Shown here: positions 25,957 to 35,284 of the stretch, piece after piece
Layout: the number at the start of each line of letters is the position of its first letter
Position numbering within the stretch: position 1 is the first letter of the stretch
From: Meiothermus sp. CFH 77666
GTDB lineage: Bacteria; Deinococcota; Deinococci; Deinococcales; Thermaceae
Length of the DNA: 64,000 bases
Assembly: GCF_017497985.1 (NCBI RefSeq)
Contig: NZ_JAGDFV010000005.1
Location: 1 to 64,000 of the forward strand
Reading direction: 5' to 3'
Made by a program: the position numbers and the translations under genes
Notes under the pieces: model-generated
The model's database searches: none
What the model was told of the DNA's origin: nothing
What the model saw: only the letters and a program-made list of their open reading frames with translations

Positions 25957-26829
25957 CTAGGCAATATATCCCTTTTCCCGCAGATAATCCCGCAGGGCTT
26001 CTGTCCAGGGGCGGGTCTTTAGACCCAGGGCGGAAAGCCGCTCGCTTCCCAGGGCAGAGTAGGCGGGGCGCTTGACAGGCGAGGGAAAGGTGCTTGCGGG
26101 TATGGGCTCCACCGGAACCTCCAGCCCGCACAGCCGAACCGCCTCCTGTGCAAAAGAATGCCAGGAGCAGACCCCCAGGTTGGCCCCGTGTACGATGCCG
26201 CGCACGTCTTGTTGCAGCAATTTCAATAAAAGCTGCGCCACGTCCAGGGTATAACTGGGGCTCATGAACTGGTCGGCCACCACCCGTAAGGGCCCTCCGG
26301 ATCGGGCTTTTTGCAAAATGGTTTCGATGAAGTTACCCCCCTTGCCGCTTGCGCCAGCTTTTCCAAAGACGCTGGAAATCCGCAGCACCAGGGTGTTTTC
26401 CAGAGCGATGCGGCAGAGGTGTTCCCCTGCCACCTTGGATGCCCCGTAGACATTGAGGGGGTTGGGGGAGTCGGACTCGAGGTAAGGAGCTCCCTTAGCC
26501 CCATCAAAAACGTAATCGGTGCTGATGAACACATATTTGGCCCCGGTGGTCTTGGCTATCCGCGCTCCGTGCAAAGCTCCCAGGGCGTTGACCTGAAAGG
26601 AGCGCGCCGGCTCGGCCTCGCAGGTCTCCACCTTGTGCAAGGCGGCAGTGTTGATGATGGCCGCCCAGGCCTGGCCGCCCAGCGCTCGTTCTACCGAGGC
26701 TGAGTCGCTGACCTCGAGCTCCTCGTGGGTCAACCCCACCACCTCGTAATGCTCGGAGAGCACCCGCACCAGATCGCTACCGAGCTGCCCACGGGCCCCG
26801 ATGACCGCCACCCTAGAGGATGCGCCCAT
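25957..26829 (-). CDS. rmlD: dTDP-4-dehydrorhamnose reductase
   Basis: This extended SDR of 290 residues reduces dTDP-4-dehydro-L-rhamnose to dTDP-L-rhamnose with NAD(P)H. Motifs are VIGARGQLGSDL (cofactor loop), NTAALHKVETCE, FISTDYVFDG and the catalytic YGASKVAGE. The C-terminal FPSPVKRPAYSALGSERL matches RmlD. It overlaps the upstream SDR gene by 17 bp and is followed at once by the glycosyltransferase, so it belongs to one minus-strand operon starting at rmlC. Confidence 0.92.
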   Translation of the reverse strand: MGASSRVAVIGARGQLGSDLVRVLSEHYEVVGLTHEELEVSDSASVERALGGQAWAAIINTAALHKVETCEAEPARSFQVNALGALHGARIAKTTGAKYVFISTDYVFDGAKGAPYLESDSPNPLNVYGASKVAGEHLCRIALENTLVLRISSVFGKAGASGKGGNFIETILQKARSGGPLRVVADQFMSPSYTLDVAQLLLKLLQQDVRGIVHGANLGVCSWHSFAQEAVRLCGLEVPVEPIPASTFPSPVKRPAYSALGSERLSALGLKTRPWTEALRDYLREKGYIA

Positions 26830-27832
26830 CCAGCTCCACCTCGTGGATAATTTTCTGCCACTCCATCAGATTCTTGTACCACTTGAGTGTGATGGTGCGG
26901 TCGTCGGGCACCACCGTCCCGGCCTCGAGGGCCGCCGCAATCTCCCGCGCCGCATCAGCGGGGGTAAACCTGGGAGCATAGCCCAGGGTGTTTTTGATCT
27001 TGGCGAAGCTGACCTGGTACGAGCGGTGGTCGGGTAGCCCATACCATTCGAAGGCAAAGGGCTTGCCCAGGGCCTCGGCCACCTGTTGGGCCAGCGGCAT
27101 AATCTGGTAGTTCTGCTCGTCGGCACCCACGTTAAAAATCTGACCGTTTACCTTCTCCTTAGGGGCTTCCAGCACCATCAGGAAGGCCCTCGAGGTGTCC
27201 CGCACGTGCACAAAAGGCCGCCACTGGGTACCGTCGCGCAGGAGGGGGATCTTCCCGTCGCGCCACAGCCCCAGGGTCATCCCGTTGATGGCCAGGTCAA
27301 AGCGCATTCGGGGTGAGAGGCCGTACACGGTGGCCTGGCGCAGCGCCGTCACGCAGAAGGTGTCGTCAGCCAGGGGCAGGTTAGACTGCTCAGCCTTCAG
27401 GTTGGCTTCGGCGTAGGTGGTGAGTGGGTTGGTGGGGGCGGTCTCGTCCAGGATGCCGTCCTGGAACCCATAGATGCTGCACGAAGAGGCCAGTACATAG
27501 CGCTCCACGCCGCGCTCCTTGGCCAGTTGGGCCACGCGGGCCCGCCCACGGTGGTTAATGGCTAGGGTCGTTTCGGGGTCGAGCTCCCCGGCGGGGTCGT
27601 TGGAGAGAGCCGCCAGGTCAATCACCCCCCAGATGCCCTCCAGTAGCCTGGGGTCGAAGTCCCGAACATCGGCCTTGACCAGTTCCAGGTTGGGGTTTTC
27701 CTTCAGGCGGCTCAGGGTCGGGCCAAAGAAGTACCGATCCAGCGCACGTACCTGGTAGCCAGCCTCGAGCAACAACTCAGTCATCACGCTGCCAATGTAG
27801 CCCCCAGCCCCTGTCAACAAAATTTTGTTCAT
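26813..27832 (-). CDS. NAD-dependent epimerase/dehydratase (extended SDR)
   Basis: This nucleotide-sugar SDR of 339 residues has LLTGAGGYIGSVMTELL at the cofactor site, VKADVRDF, DLAALSNDPAG, and ASSCSIYGF with a catalytic Ser. The expected YxxxK reads TTYAEANLKAE, so the lysine position carries Asn, with a Lys two residues on. It lacks RmlB signatures, so I do not call it dTDP-glucose dehydratase. Placed between rmlC and rmlD (ATGA overlap with rmlC, 17-bp overlap with rmlD), it may make or modify a sugar used with rhamnose. The substrate is unknown. Confidence 0.8.
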   Translation of the reverse strand: MNKILLTGAGGYIGSVMTELLLEAGYQVRALDRYFFGPTLSRLKENPNLELVKADVRDFDPRLLEGIWGVIDLAALSNDPAGELDPETTLAINHRGRARVAQLAKERGVERYVLASSCSIYGFQDGILDETAPTNPLTTYAEANLKAEQSNLPLADDTFCVTALRQATVYGLSPRMRFDLAINGMTLGLWRDGKIPLLRDGTQWRPFVHVRDTSRAFLMVLEAPKEKVNGQIFNVGADEQNYQIMPLAQQVAEALGKPFAFEWYGLPDHRSYQVSFAKIKNTLGYAPRFTPADAAREIAAALEAGTVVPDDRTITLKWYKNLMEWQKIIHEVELDGRIL

Positions 27833-28407
27833 GCCATTACCTCGTAAACGAAATTGTTATCGGCCTCGGTCAGCTCGGCCAGGGTGGGCAGAATCACATC
27901 CTTGGGCGAGAGCAGGGCCTCCTGGGCAAGCGGCCAGTTGATGCCCAGGGCGGGGTCATCCCAGCGGATGCCCCGCTCGGTCTGGGGGCTGTATTCAGCG
28001 GTCACCTTGTACCAGACCATTACACCCTCGCTCAGGGCTTGGAAGCCGTGCGCAAACCCCTCGGGAATCCAAAGCATGCGGCGGTTCTCAGCGCTCAGGA
28101 TGGCGCTCACCCACTGGCCGTAGGTAGGGGAGCCTTTGCGAATGTCCACCGCCACGTCGTAAATCTCACCCTTCAGGCAGGCTACCAGCTTGCCCTGGGC
28201 CGAGGGGTTCATCTGATAGTGCAGGCCCCGCACTGCGCCTTTATGTGAATAGGAGAAGTTATCCTGGACAAAGTTTCGCCGGATGCCCCCACGACCAAAC
28301 TCGGACTGCTTGAAAGTTTCCATAAAAAAGCCCCGTTCGTCGGGGAAAGCCCTGGCTTCGACTAAGATGACTTCGGGGATGGTTTGGGGTATAAACCTGA
28401 AGGGCAT
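27829..28407 (-). CDS. rmlC: dTDP-4-dehydrorhamnose 3,5-epimerase
   Basis: This cupin enzyme of 192 residues converts dTDP-4-dehydro-6-deoxyglucose to dTDP-4-dehydrorhamnose. Signatures are ERGFFMETF, VQDNFSYSHKGAVRGLHYQ with the catalytic His, DVAVDIRKGSPTYG, and IPEGFAHGFQALSE. I chose ATG 28405-28407 (MPFRFIPQTI), which has a strong GGAGG site upstream. It is the first gene of the operon rmlC-SDR-rmlD-glycosyltransferase and overlaps the next gene by 4 bp. Confidence 0.93.
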   Translation of the reverse strand: MPFRFIPQTIPEVILVEARAFPDERGFFMETFKQSEFGRGGIRRNFVQDNFSYSHKGAVRGLHYQMNPSAQGKLVACLKGEIYDVAVDIRKGSPTYGQWVSAILSAENRRMLWIPEGFAHGFQALSEGVMVWYKVTAEYSPQTERGIRWDDPALGINWPLAQEALLSPKDVILPTLAELTEADNNFVYEVMA

Positions 28408-28427
28408 GGATAAACAACCTCCGGAGA

Positions 28428-28458
28428 AATATACTACCTTGTTGGTTATCAGAGCCAA
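28428..28458 (-). promoter_or_regulatory. Probable promoter of the rmlC operon
   Basis: On the minus strand TTGGCT (28453-28458) and TATATT (28428-28433) are 19 bp apart and lie 20 bp before the rmlC start. The region is divergent from the 28478 gene. Confidence 0.4.
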
Positions 28459-28477
28459 ACACCTGTGATGGTACACC

Positions 28478-29218
28478 ATGAGTGAAGGAATCAGCCCGTT
28501 GGCAGTAATTCAAACTGCTCACCTAGGTCAAAACGTCAAGATAGGCGAATTTTGTGTCATTCGATCCAATGTAAGAATTGGAGACAACGTTGTGATTCAT
28601 CCCCACGTTGTGATCGAATCAGGTGTGGAGCTTGGAGACGGCGTGGAAGTCTTCCCCGGCGCCTATCTCGGCAAAGAGCCTAAGAGCCCGGGTGTTTTGG
28701 CTCGTAAGCCAATTTTTACTCGCCGTCTGATTATCGGTGCAGGCTCGTCCATAGGCCCACACTGCGTACTGTATTTAGACCTCGAAATTGGCGAGTCCTG
28801 TCTTATTGGAGATGGAGCCTCGATTCGTGAACAGACATATATAGGAAGTAAGACGATTATCGGAAGGTACGTTACCGTTAATTACAACACTCGAATTGGT
28901 AGCGGTGTGAAAATTATGGATCACTCTTGGTTGGCTGGCAACATGATTATTGGTGATAACGTCTTCATTTCAGGGGGTGTACTCACAGCTAACGATAACG
29001 CTATAGGGTTGACAGCAGATTACCGAGAGAGCGACGTAGTAGGGCCTACTATTAGGGATAACGTCGCTATTGGGGTTGGTGCTGTAATCCTTCCTAAAGT
29101 AACGATTGGGAAAGGGGCTTTAGTAGGTGCTGGTGCTGTCGTAAGCCGAAGCGTGGAGCCCAAGGCCGTAGTCATGGGGGTGCCTGCAAAACATAAGAGG
29201 TACTTGGAGGAGGAATGA
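28478..29218 (+). CDS. Left-handed beta-helix sugar N-acyltransferase
   Basis: This hexapeptide-repeat acetyltransferase of 246 residues is built of repeats such as IGEFCVIRSNVRIGDNVVIHPHVVI, VEVFPGAYLGKEPKS and IGVGAVILPKVTIGKGALVGAGAVV, ending MGVPAKHKRYLEE. Together with the next two genes it forms an isomerase-aminotransferase-acetyltransferase set, so it most likely N-acetylates a dTDP-3-amino-3,6-dideoxyhexose (an FdtC/QdtC role). It opens the plus-strand polysaccharide block, where base composition drops sharply. It overlaps the next gene by 4 bp. The specific sugar isomer cannot be told from this protein. Confidence 0.85.
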   Translation: MSEGISPLAVIQTAHLGQNVKIGEFCVIRSNVRIGDNVVIHPHVVIESGVELGDGVEVFPGAYLGKEPKSPGVLARKPIFTRRLIIGAGSSIGPHCVLYLDLEIGESCLIGDGASIREQTYIGSKTIIGRYVTVNYNTRIGSGVKIMDHSWLAGNMIIGDNVFISGGVLTANDNAIGLTADYRESDVVGPTIRDNVAIGVGAVILPKVTIGKGALVGAGAVVSRSVEPKAVVMGVPAKHKRYLEEE

Positions 29219-29643
29219 AGCTCGAGCAAGCCAGAATTATCAATCTGCCAAAGGTTGAGGATCCAAGAGGCAACCTCACTTTTATTGAAGAAAGCAAGCA
29301 CATACCCTTCGACATTAAGAGGGTATACTACCTATATGACGTTCCAGGTGGTGAGAGCCGAGGAGGTCATGCCAATACTAAAACTGCACAACTTATAATT
29401 GCGGTCTCGGGTAGTTTTGACGTAATTGTAGACAATGGTTTGATGAAACAACGGTTTCACTTGAACCGATCATACTTTGGACTGTACATTCCCACATACC
29501 TCTGGCGTGAGCTGGACAACTTTTCCTCAAGTTCAGTTTGTCTCGTGCTTGCCTCAGACTTCTACTCTCCTGACGACTACATCCGTGATTATAACGAGTT
29601 TCTGAAGGTGGTGAGATGTGATAGCCAAAGTACCTTTTCTTGA
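29215..29643 (+). CDS. dTDP-4-dehydro-6-deoxyglucose 3,4-ketoisomerase (FdtA/QdtA type)
   Basis: This single-domain cupin of 142 residues moves the keto group of dTDP-4-keto-6-deoxyglucose from C4 to C3. Nearly the whole chain follows the family: [52 protein letters not shown] and WRELDNFSS. The active-site pair usually reads His-Ala-His, but here it is His-Ala-Asn (GGHANTK). Whether it makes the galacto (Fuc3N) or gluco (Qui3N) precursor cannot be decided. It overlaps the acyltransferase upstream by 4 bp and the aminotransferase downstream by 26 bp, so the three are co-translated. Confidence 0.88.
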   Translation: MKLEQARIINLPKVEDPRGNLTFIEESKHIPFDIKRVYYLYDVPGGESRGGHANTKTAQLIIAVSGSFDVIVDNGLMKQRFHLNRSYFGLYIPTYLWRELDNFSSSSVCLVLASDFYSPDDYIRDYNEFLKVVRCDSQSTFS

Positions 29644-30733
29644 CGTGGGGGCCACGTACCGCGAACTTAAGGCTGAGCTAGATGCTGCAGTGGGACGTGT
29701 ACTAGAGAGTGGTTGGTATATTGGTGGCTCGGAAGTCGAAGCATTTGAGACTGAATATTCTAGGTATGTCGGTGCCGAATATTGTGTGGGAGTAGGGAAC
29801 GGATTGGACGCACTTCATTTGGCACTTAGGGCAATGGGGGTTGGGCCGGGTGATGAGGTGATTGTCCCCAGTAATACTTACATTGCTACTTGGCTGGCAG
29901 TTTCGTACAGTGGTGCTACTCCCGTCCCCGTGGAGCCTGATCCTGCTACTTATAACCTTGATCCCTCTCGAATCGAGGCTGCACTCACTCCACAAACAAA
30001 GGTCATCCTTCCGGTGCACCTATACGGCCAACCCGCTAACCTCGATCCGATTTTGGAATTGGCCCGTAAGCATGGATTGTATGTACTAGAGGATGCTGCC
30101 CAGGCTCATGGCGCTCGCTATAAGGGGCGTCATGTTGGTGCTCATGGTGACGCTGTGGCTTGGAGCTTCTTTCCAGGCAAAAATCTGGGGGCTTTCGGTG
30201 ATGCGGGGGCTATTACTACGAACAACCCAGAGATCGCCGAGAAAGTTGCTTTGCTACGCAACTATGGCTCTAAAGTTAAGTACGTCAACGAGCTGGCGGG
30301 TTACAATAGTCGCCTTGACCCGATACAGGCCGCCGTACTGAGGGTAAAGCTGAAATATCTCGATGAGTGGAATCATCGCAGGCATACACTAGCAAATTTT
30401 TACCTTGAGCAGCTTAAGCATACCGGCCTGATTCTTCCTTACGTCCCTGATTGGGCTATGCCTGCTTGGCATCTGTTCGTTGTGCGGACACCTGAGCGCG
30501 ATAACTTGCAGAAGCACCTTGAGGCCAGTGGGATTGGAACCTTGATTCACTATCCGATCCCGCCGCATCGTCAACAGGCATATGCCAATCTGGGTCTGAG
30601 AGAAGGTACTCTGCCAATCTCTGAAGCAATTCACCGCGAGGTGTTGAGCCTCCCGATAGGGCCGCACATGAGCCTTGAGGAAGCGAAGCGGGTCGTTGAG
30701 GCCGTTGGTTCATTCGCATGGGTTCAATCATAA
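29618..30733 (+). CDS. DegT/DnrJ-type sugar aminotransferase (FdtB/QdtB role)
   Basis: This PLP-dependent aminotransferase of 371 residues would install the 3-amino group on dTDP-3-keto-6-deoxyhexose using glutamate. Motifs are [43 protein letters not shown] and the PLP-lysine site [15 protein letters not shown]. The C-terminal [12 protein letters not shown] loop is typical of this sugar subgroup. The GTG start lies 26 bp before the ketoisomerase stop. Codons and base composition are AT-richer than in the core genes, as in the rest of this block. Confidence 0.92.
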   Translation: MIAKVPFLDVGATYRELKAELDAAVGRVLESGWYIGGSEVEAFETEYSRYVGAEYCVGVGNGLDALHLALRAMGVGPGDEVIVPSNTYIATWLAVSYSGATPVPVEPDPATYNLDPSRIEAALTPQTKVILPVHLYGQPANLDPILELARKHGLYVLEDAAQAHGARYKGRHVGAHGDAVAWSFFPGKNLGAFGDAGAITTNNPEIAEKVALLRNYGSKVKYVNELAGYNSRLDPIQAAVLRVKLKYLDEWNHRRHTLANFYLEQLKHTGLILPYVPDWAMPAWHLFVVRTPERDNLQKHLEASGIGTLIHYPIPPHRQQAYANLGLREGTLPISEAIHREVLSLPIGPHMSLEEAKRVVEAVGSFAWVQS

Positions 30734-32139
30734 GAGCTACAGTCATTCTTGGCAGCAGCTCTGTAATTAGCCTTATTGCTAGTTTTCTGAGCAACAAAGC
30801 CTATGCAGTTTGGATTGGCCCGGATGGTTTGGGCCTTCTTGGGCTCTTTCAGAGTTTCCTAGGTATTACAGCCATTGGGGCTGGCATGGGATTGTCGTCC
30901 GGGTTGGTACGGTTGGGTGCCCCTCACGCCAAGGAGGAAGCTAGTAATTCACAGCTAATTGCGCTGCAACAGGCAGCTTGGCAAATCTACAGAATTACGC
31001 TATTGCTATGTACGACTATCATCCTCGCCTTCAGCCACCCGATTGCTGAGCATCTGCTCGCTAACAGCCCGGTTTGGGGTGTCGGAGTGTTAGCCTTTGG
31101 CCTAGCTCTTAGCCTTGCTGCCGGGATACAAATAGGTCTTCTCAATGCTTACCATCGCGTTGGCTTGCTAGCACAAGTGACTGCCTTGTCCAGCATTTTT
31201 GGTGCGGTTTGGGGTATTACGCTGGTGTGGTTTTGGAGAGAGAACGCTCTGCCCTGGGTGGTTCTTGGTATGCCTCTGGGCCAGTTCGTTCTTTCCCGAA
31301 TTTTTCTGGGAAGACTGCGTATGCCCTTGATCAAGGCTAACTCTCGAGACATCAGAGCGGCTCGTATTGAGCTGCTGCGCTTCGGTCTCCCATTTGTGGG
31401 TAGTCAAATAGTAGGAAGCGCAGTGCAACTGGGGATGCCCTTTCTGGTACTGCATCAACTTGGTCAGATCGAGGTAGGCTACTACCGAGCCGCCATCCTG
31501 TTCTCCACGGCTTATATTGGGTTCCTGCTCAACGCCCTCGGTCAGGATTTTTACCCCAGGCTTTCAGCGCTTCAGAACAAACCTCAAGCTTTTTGTGCTG
31601 CCCTCGATCTCCAACAACGATTCGTCCTACTTTTAGGTAGCCCGCTGGTTGTGTTTTCGCTGGCCGTAGCCCCGTTGGCGGTTAGCGTTCTATTCTCCTC
31701 TGAATTCAGACCGACAGCCGATATACTACAATGGCATCTTTTGGGCGACTTGTTCCGGTTCGTGAGCTGGACACTTGGGTATGCTGTGCTTGCTGGTTTA
31801 CCGAACCGCGCTTACCTCGTCACAGAGACGCTTGGTGGAGTCTGCTTGCTCATCTTCAGCCTGTGGGGTATGGATCGTTTTGGAACGAGTGGGCTGGGGG
31901 TTGGCTGGTTATTGACCTACTTTTGTTATCTAATAATCACAGGTATCGTGGTCGCATTCGGGCTGCGCTGGCGGCCCAGTCTTACAAATGTATTCTTGTT
32001 GTTATGTGCTATAGGTGTGGCTGCTGCAACCATCGCATTGCCAGAAGTCGGGAAGATTATGCTAACTTTGCTGTGGGGTTTGGTATGTATATCGCTGTTG
32101 CTAAGATACTTTGGGAAAGCGTCACTTAGTAGGAGTTAG
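30718..32139 (+). CDS. wzx: Polysaccharide flippase, Wzx-like
   Basis: This multi-pass protein of 473 residues with about 12-14 hydrophobic segments belongs to the MOP/RfbX family, which flips undecaprenyl-linked repeat units across the membrane. It opens [41 protein letters not shown], a typical start for this group, and contains the conserved FYPRLSAL segment after the seventh helix. It overlaps the aminotransferase by 16 bp and is followed 2 bp later by a glycosyltransferase. Its presence indicates Wzx/Wzy-type assembly. Lipid III flippases of the WzxE group share this start, so the cargo is inferred from context. Confidence 0.85.
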   Translation: MGSIIRATVILGSSSVISLIASFLSNKAYAVWIGPDGLGLLGLFQSFLGITAIGAGMGLSSGLVRLGAPHAKEEASNSQLIALQQAAWQIYRITLLLCTTIILAFSHPIAEHLLANSPVWGVGVLAFGLALSLAAGIQIGLLNAYHRVGLLAQVTALSSIFGAVWGITLVWFWRENALPWVVLGMPLGQFVLSRIFLGRLRMPLIKANSRDIRAARIELLRFGLPFVGSQIVGSAVQLGMPFLVLHQLGQIEVGYYRAAILFSTAYIGFLLNALGQDFYPRLSALQNKPQAFCAALDLQQRFVLLLGSPLVVFSLAVAPLAVSVLFSSEFRPTADILQWHLLGDLFRFVSWTLGYAVLAGLPNRAYLVTETLGGVCLLIFSLWGMDRFGTSGLGVGWLLTYFCYLIITGIVVAFGLRWRPSLTNVFLLLCAIGVAAATIALPEVGKIMLTLLWGLVCISLLLRYFGKASLSRS

Positions 32140-32141
32140 TA

Positions 32142-33092
32142 ATGAGTAGCCCCTTAGTTAGCGTCTTGATTCCAATCTTTAATCATGCGCAATATATCTC
32201 GCGCTGTCTTGACAGTCTGCTTGAGGATGGCTGGGACAACATCGAGGCATTAGTTGTAGATGACGGCTCAAGCGACAATTCCTTCGAAATCGCCCAGGAG
32301 TGGGCAGATAGACATTCAACAAAATTGACACGCTTTGAACTAACTCGGCAGCAGAACCAAGGCTTACCTCGTACCCTTAATCGTTTATTAGAAAGAGCAA
32401 AAGGCGAGTATATCGCTCTGCTGGCGAGCGACGACTACTTGCTTCAGGGTGGTATTGCTGCTCGTGTGAAGGCTTTGGAAGCCAACCCAGGATGGTTGGC
32501 GGTAATTGGCGATACCTACATTGTCGATCCTGCTAACAACCTTTTGGATACGAGCGGGGCTATCAGCTTTGCTAAGAGACAAGCATGGGTGTTCGACCAT
32601 CCGAAAACCCTACGCCGCGAACTGTTGGTGCGCTGGTGGTCCCCAGGCCCATCAGTCATGTTGCGCAAAGGCACTTTTCATCCTGACCAGGTTGGCCTTT
32701 ATGACGAATCTCTTTCATTTGAGGATCGTGATTATTACCTTAGACTTATCTCTCGTGATGGGTTAGGCTTTGTGAACTACCCTGTGGCAGCTTACAGGAT
32801 AGATCCAGCCAGACTTTCGGCCCCGCCGCCAGAACATATATTGAGAGATGAAGTCCTATCTGAGCGAAAGAATGCCAGCAACTTTGGCTTGATCGAACGA
32901 TTTATGCTTAGCATTCGTTCGCATAGAACAAAAGTGAAGCTCATGCTTCGCAGAGAGCCCAACAGCCTACCCAACAAGTTGCGGATGGCTGGTGTAAACG
33001 TTTTTTGGGCGTTGATTCGACTATACCACCTTTTGTATCTACATGTAGTTCATATGTTCCAGAGCCAGAGTAAATCATTCTCTTATGAATAG
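32142..33092 (+). CDS. Family 2 glycosyltransferase
   Basis: This GT-A transferase of 316 residues starts LVSVLIPIFNHAQYISRCLDSLLEDGWDNIEALVVDDGSSDNS. Further features are the LASDDYLLQGG metal site, a GPSVMLRK segment, and FEDRDYYLRLISRDGLGFVNYPVAAYRID near residue 210. The last 60 residues are basic and include a hydrophobic stretch that may associate with the membrane. It lies 2 bp after wzx in the low-G+C block. The donor and linkage are unknown. Confidence 0.88.
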   Translation: MSSPLVSVLIPIFNHAQYISRCLDSLLEDGWDNIEALVVDDGSSDNSFEIAQEWADRHSTKLTRFELTRQQNQGLPRTLNRLLERAKGEYIALLASDDYLLQGGIAARVKALEANPGWLAVIGDTYIVDPANNLLDTSGAISFAKRQAWVFDHPKTLRRELLVRWWSPGPSVMLRKGTFHPDQVGLYDESLSFEDRDYYLRLISRDGLGFVNYPVAAYRIDPARLSAPPPEHILRDEVLSERKNASNFGLIERFMLSIRSHRTKVKLMLRREPNSLPNKLRMAGVNVFWALIRLYHLLYLHVVHMFQSQSKSFSYE

Positions 33093-33107
33093 TACTGGGA
33101 TCTGCAA

Positions 33108-34406
33108 ATGATTCTCACCTCCTCAACAGCCCCAAAACGATTTGCTTTAAGTTTTGGTCTACTTACCTTCGGTTTATGGCTTATCTGCGTTTTCTCGCTT
33201 TTTGTACCCACACAAGTCTATGTTCTACTTTTCGCATCGTTTATATTTTGTGTTACCTTACTGGTCGTTTTTCGAATCAATGCCGGTTTGGCGAGACCTC
33301 GAGGTTTAGCCTTAGTGTTTATCGGGGTTACCTACATTGTGTGGGCGAGCTTAGTGTTTGCACTGAACCGGGAATTCTCAGTCCCTAAGCAGTATATAAA
33401 GTTAGTCCTTAACACGTCGTTCTTTGTTGCCTCAGTAGTGTTTTTCGAGCAACATAGACAACATTCAATCTGGATGCTTCGCTCGCTCAAACATCTCCTA
33501 GCCCTACTGATCGCGTTGAGCGCGGTTCAGGTTACTCTGAATGTGGCCCTGCTCAATGCCTGGCTTTGGCCGTTTAGTGGACAGATATCGAACTCTTCTG
33601 CTGCCTACTTGATCGCTACTCCAGGAGTATTTTTCGGAGGAGTGGAAAAAAATATCTGGGCTACCAAAATCGCCTTTGTGGTTATCTTATACATAAGTAT
33701 TTCCTGGGTCGAGCGAAGGGTGAGCTTGTTGTCTTTAGTAATTATTGGACTAGGTTTGTTTTGTGTTTTGTATACCTTCGGACGAACGGCTCAATTGGCG
33801 ACGTTTATTGGACTTGCCCTGTTCGGTTTATTGATAGTACTCAATTCGAGACAGCGGCTATATCGGCTTTTTCTATTCGGACTAATACTGCTATTGACAC
33901 CATTTATCCTACAGTACTTGAGTAGCCTGCTACGATTTGATTGGTCTCTATTTGATCTTTCGCAGGATGCCCAGAAAGATGGTTTTCAGGGCCGTCTTTT
34001 GCTATGGATGTCTTTTTTGAGGAACCCCGGCGACTTCAATTATCTTTGGGGAAACGGCATTCAGTATGGCCGCTACTATTTTTCTGAGATCGTCTTTCTG
34101 GGTAACGACAACTTTCACAATGTCTTCTTGAACCACCTCGTGGACTTTGGTGCACTAGGGTTGTTGTTATATATATTTATGATTGCTACCATCTTCTCTC
34201 GCCCAGTGGCTTTATCCACTCGACTTCTTTTGCTGCTTCCACTGCTTGCCTGCGCTAGCCTTCAGTATGTGGGCTATGACAACGACATTATGGTATATTT
34301 ATCAGCCTCATGGATAATATTGCAAGGTTCGATTTTGTCCTGCCCAAAAAGGAATTGTCCCACCCAAATTCAGGCGAAGGCTGAACTCTCTTATCGGCAA
34401 ATATAG
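33108..34406 (+). CDS. wzy: O-antigen polymerase-like membrane protein (Wzy)
   Basis: The 432-residue product has about 11 membrane helices and a large periplasmic loop (about 265-335) containing FQGRLLLWMSFLRNPGDFNYLWGNG and NDNFHNVFLNHLVDFGALGLLLY. The latter has the N-x-x-H-N pattern of Wzy/WaaL proteins. It would polymerise repeat units on the periplasmic side. It has the lowest G+C seen in the window (33% in one counted 60-base line). A second Wzy/ligase-like protein is encoded at 37675; this one, inside the acquired block, is the better candidate for the repeat-unit polymerase. Confidence 0.8.
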   Translation: MILTSSTAPKRFALSFGLLTFGLWLICVFSLFVPTQVYVLLFASFIFCVTLLVVFRINAGLARPRGLALVFIGVTYIVWASLVFALNREFSVPKQYIKLVLNTSFFVASVVFFEQHRQHSIWMLRSLKHLLALLIALSAVQVTLNVALLNAWLWPFSGQISNSSAAYLIATPGVFFGGVEKNIWATKIAFVVILYISISWVERRVSLLSLVIIGLGLFCVLYTFGRTAQLATFIGLALFGLLIVLNSRQRLYRLFLFGLILLLTPFILQYLSSLLRFDWSLFDLSQDAQKDGFQGRLLLWMSFLRNPGDFNYLWGNGIQYGRYYFSEIVFLGNDNFHNVFLNHLVDFGALGLLLYIFMIATIFSRPVALSTRLLLLLPLLACASLQYVGYDNDIMVYLSASWIILQGSILSCPKRNCPTQIQAKAELSYRQI

Positions 34407-34425
34407 AACATATCTGCAGAACGTT

Positions 34426-35283
34426 ATGAAAAAGCCACTGTTTACCTTAATTGTTGCCACGCTCGGGCGAGAAAGAGAGCTAGATTCGTTCCTGGATTCC
34501 GTTTCTAAACAGACTATCGACCTTTCTGAGATTCAAATTGTAATTGTAGATCAAAATAGCGACATTGACCTAGAGCCAGTTATCAATCAATATCAGAATC
34601 GTCTCCATATTTTGCACATGCGTAGCCCTAAACCTGGCCTCTCGCACAATAGGAATTTAGGTCTTGACGTGGCCAAAGGGCAGATTGTAGCTTTCCCGGA
34701 CGACGACTGCTTGTACTATCCAGACACCCTTGACAAGGTTAGGGAGGCTTTTCGGCGAAACCCAACTAGCAATCTAATATTGGGCCGAATTGTGGATCGG
34801 AGCACGGGGAAACCGATGCTTCGCAAATGGCCAACCAGCCCAAAAATAGTCTCTAGGATGAATTTTTTGACCTACTACAGTTCCATAACTATTTTTGCAA
34901 AAAATTGCCCATATTTTGACGAGCGCTTGGGTGTGGGTACCTACTTTGGCTCGTATGAGGATGCAGACTTTGTTTATAGTGTTTTGTTGCGTGATAAGGG
35001 GGCAATTTATGACCCAACCATAGAGGTCTGGCACGAAGAGCAGAATATGCATGTGTTCAACGAAATAAAGATTTGGCAGTATGGTCTGGGTTTCGGAGCC
35101 CTGACGAGGAAGCACTTGTCTTTTGTGATGGTGTATTGGTTGTTGGGTGTACTGACTTACCACACTCTGGGTCTGTTGCGAGCGTTCCTCAGGTCGGATT
35201 CTGGCGAAGTACGCAAACGCTGGCTCTCGATAGCCTCCAGAATTCAAGGCTTTCTGCGTTTTCCGAGAACTCCAGAGAACTAA
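34426..35283 (+). CDS. Family 2 glycosyltransferase
   Basis: This GT-A enzyme of 285 residues opens TLIVATLGRERELDSFLDSVSKQT, with VDQNSD, PGLSHNRNLGLDVAKGQIVAFPDDDC (the DDD metal site) and a late GSYEDADFVYSVLLRDKG. The IVATLGR start and SHNRN motif mark a subgroup seen in polysaccharide clusters. A hydrophobic segment near residue 240 may anchor it. It lies between wzy and another transferase, with one intergenic base on the 3' side. The substrate is not known. Confidence 0.87.
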   Translation: MKKPLFTLIVATLGRERELDSFLDSVSKQTIDLSEIQIVIVDQNSDIDLEPVINQYQNRLHILHMRSPKPGLSHNRNLGLDVAKGQIVAFPDDDCLYYPDTLDKVREAFRRNPTSNLILGRIVDRSTGKPMLRKWPTSPKIVSRMNFLTYYSSITIFAKNCPYFDERLGVGTYFGSYEDADFVYSVLLRDKGAIYDPTIEVWHEEQNMHVFNEIKIWQYGLGFGALTRKHLSFVMVYWLLGVLTYHTLGLLRAFLRSDSGEVRKRWLSIASRIQGFLRFPRTPEN

Positions 35284-35284
35284 G

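Noticed and set aside
26813-27832. Assignment of this SDR as rmlB (dTDP-glucose 4,6-dehydratase)
   Set aside because: The N-terminal and active-site motifs do not match RmlB; only the location suggests it.
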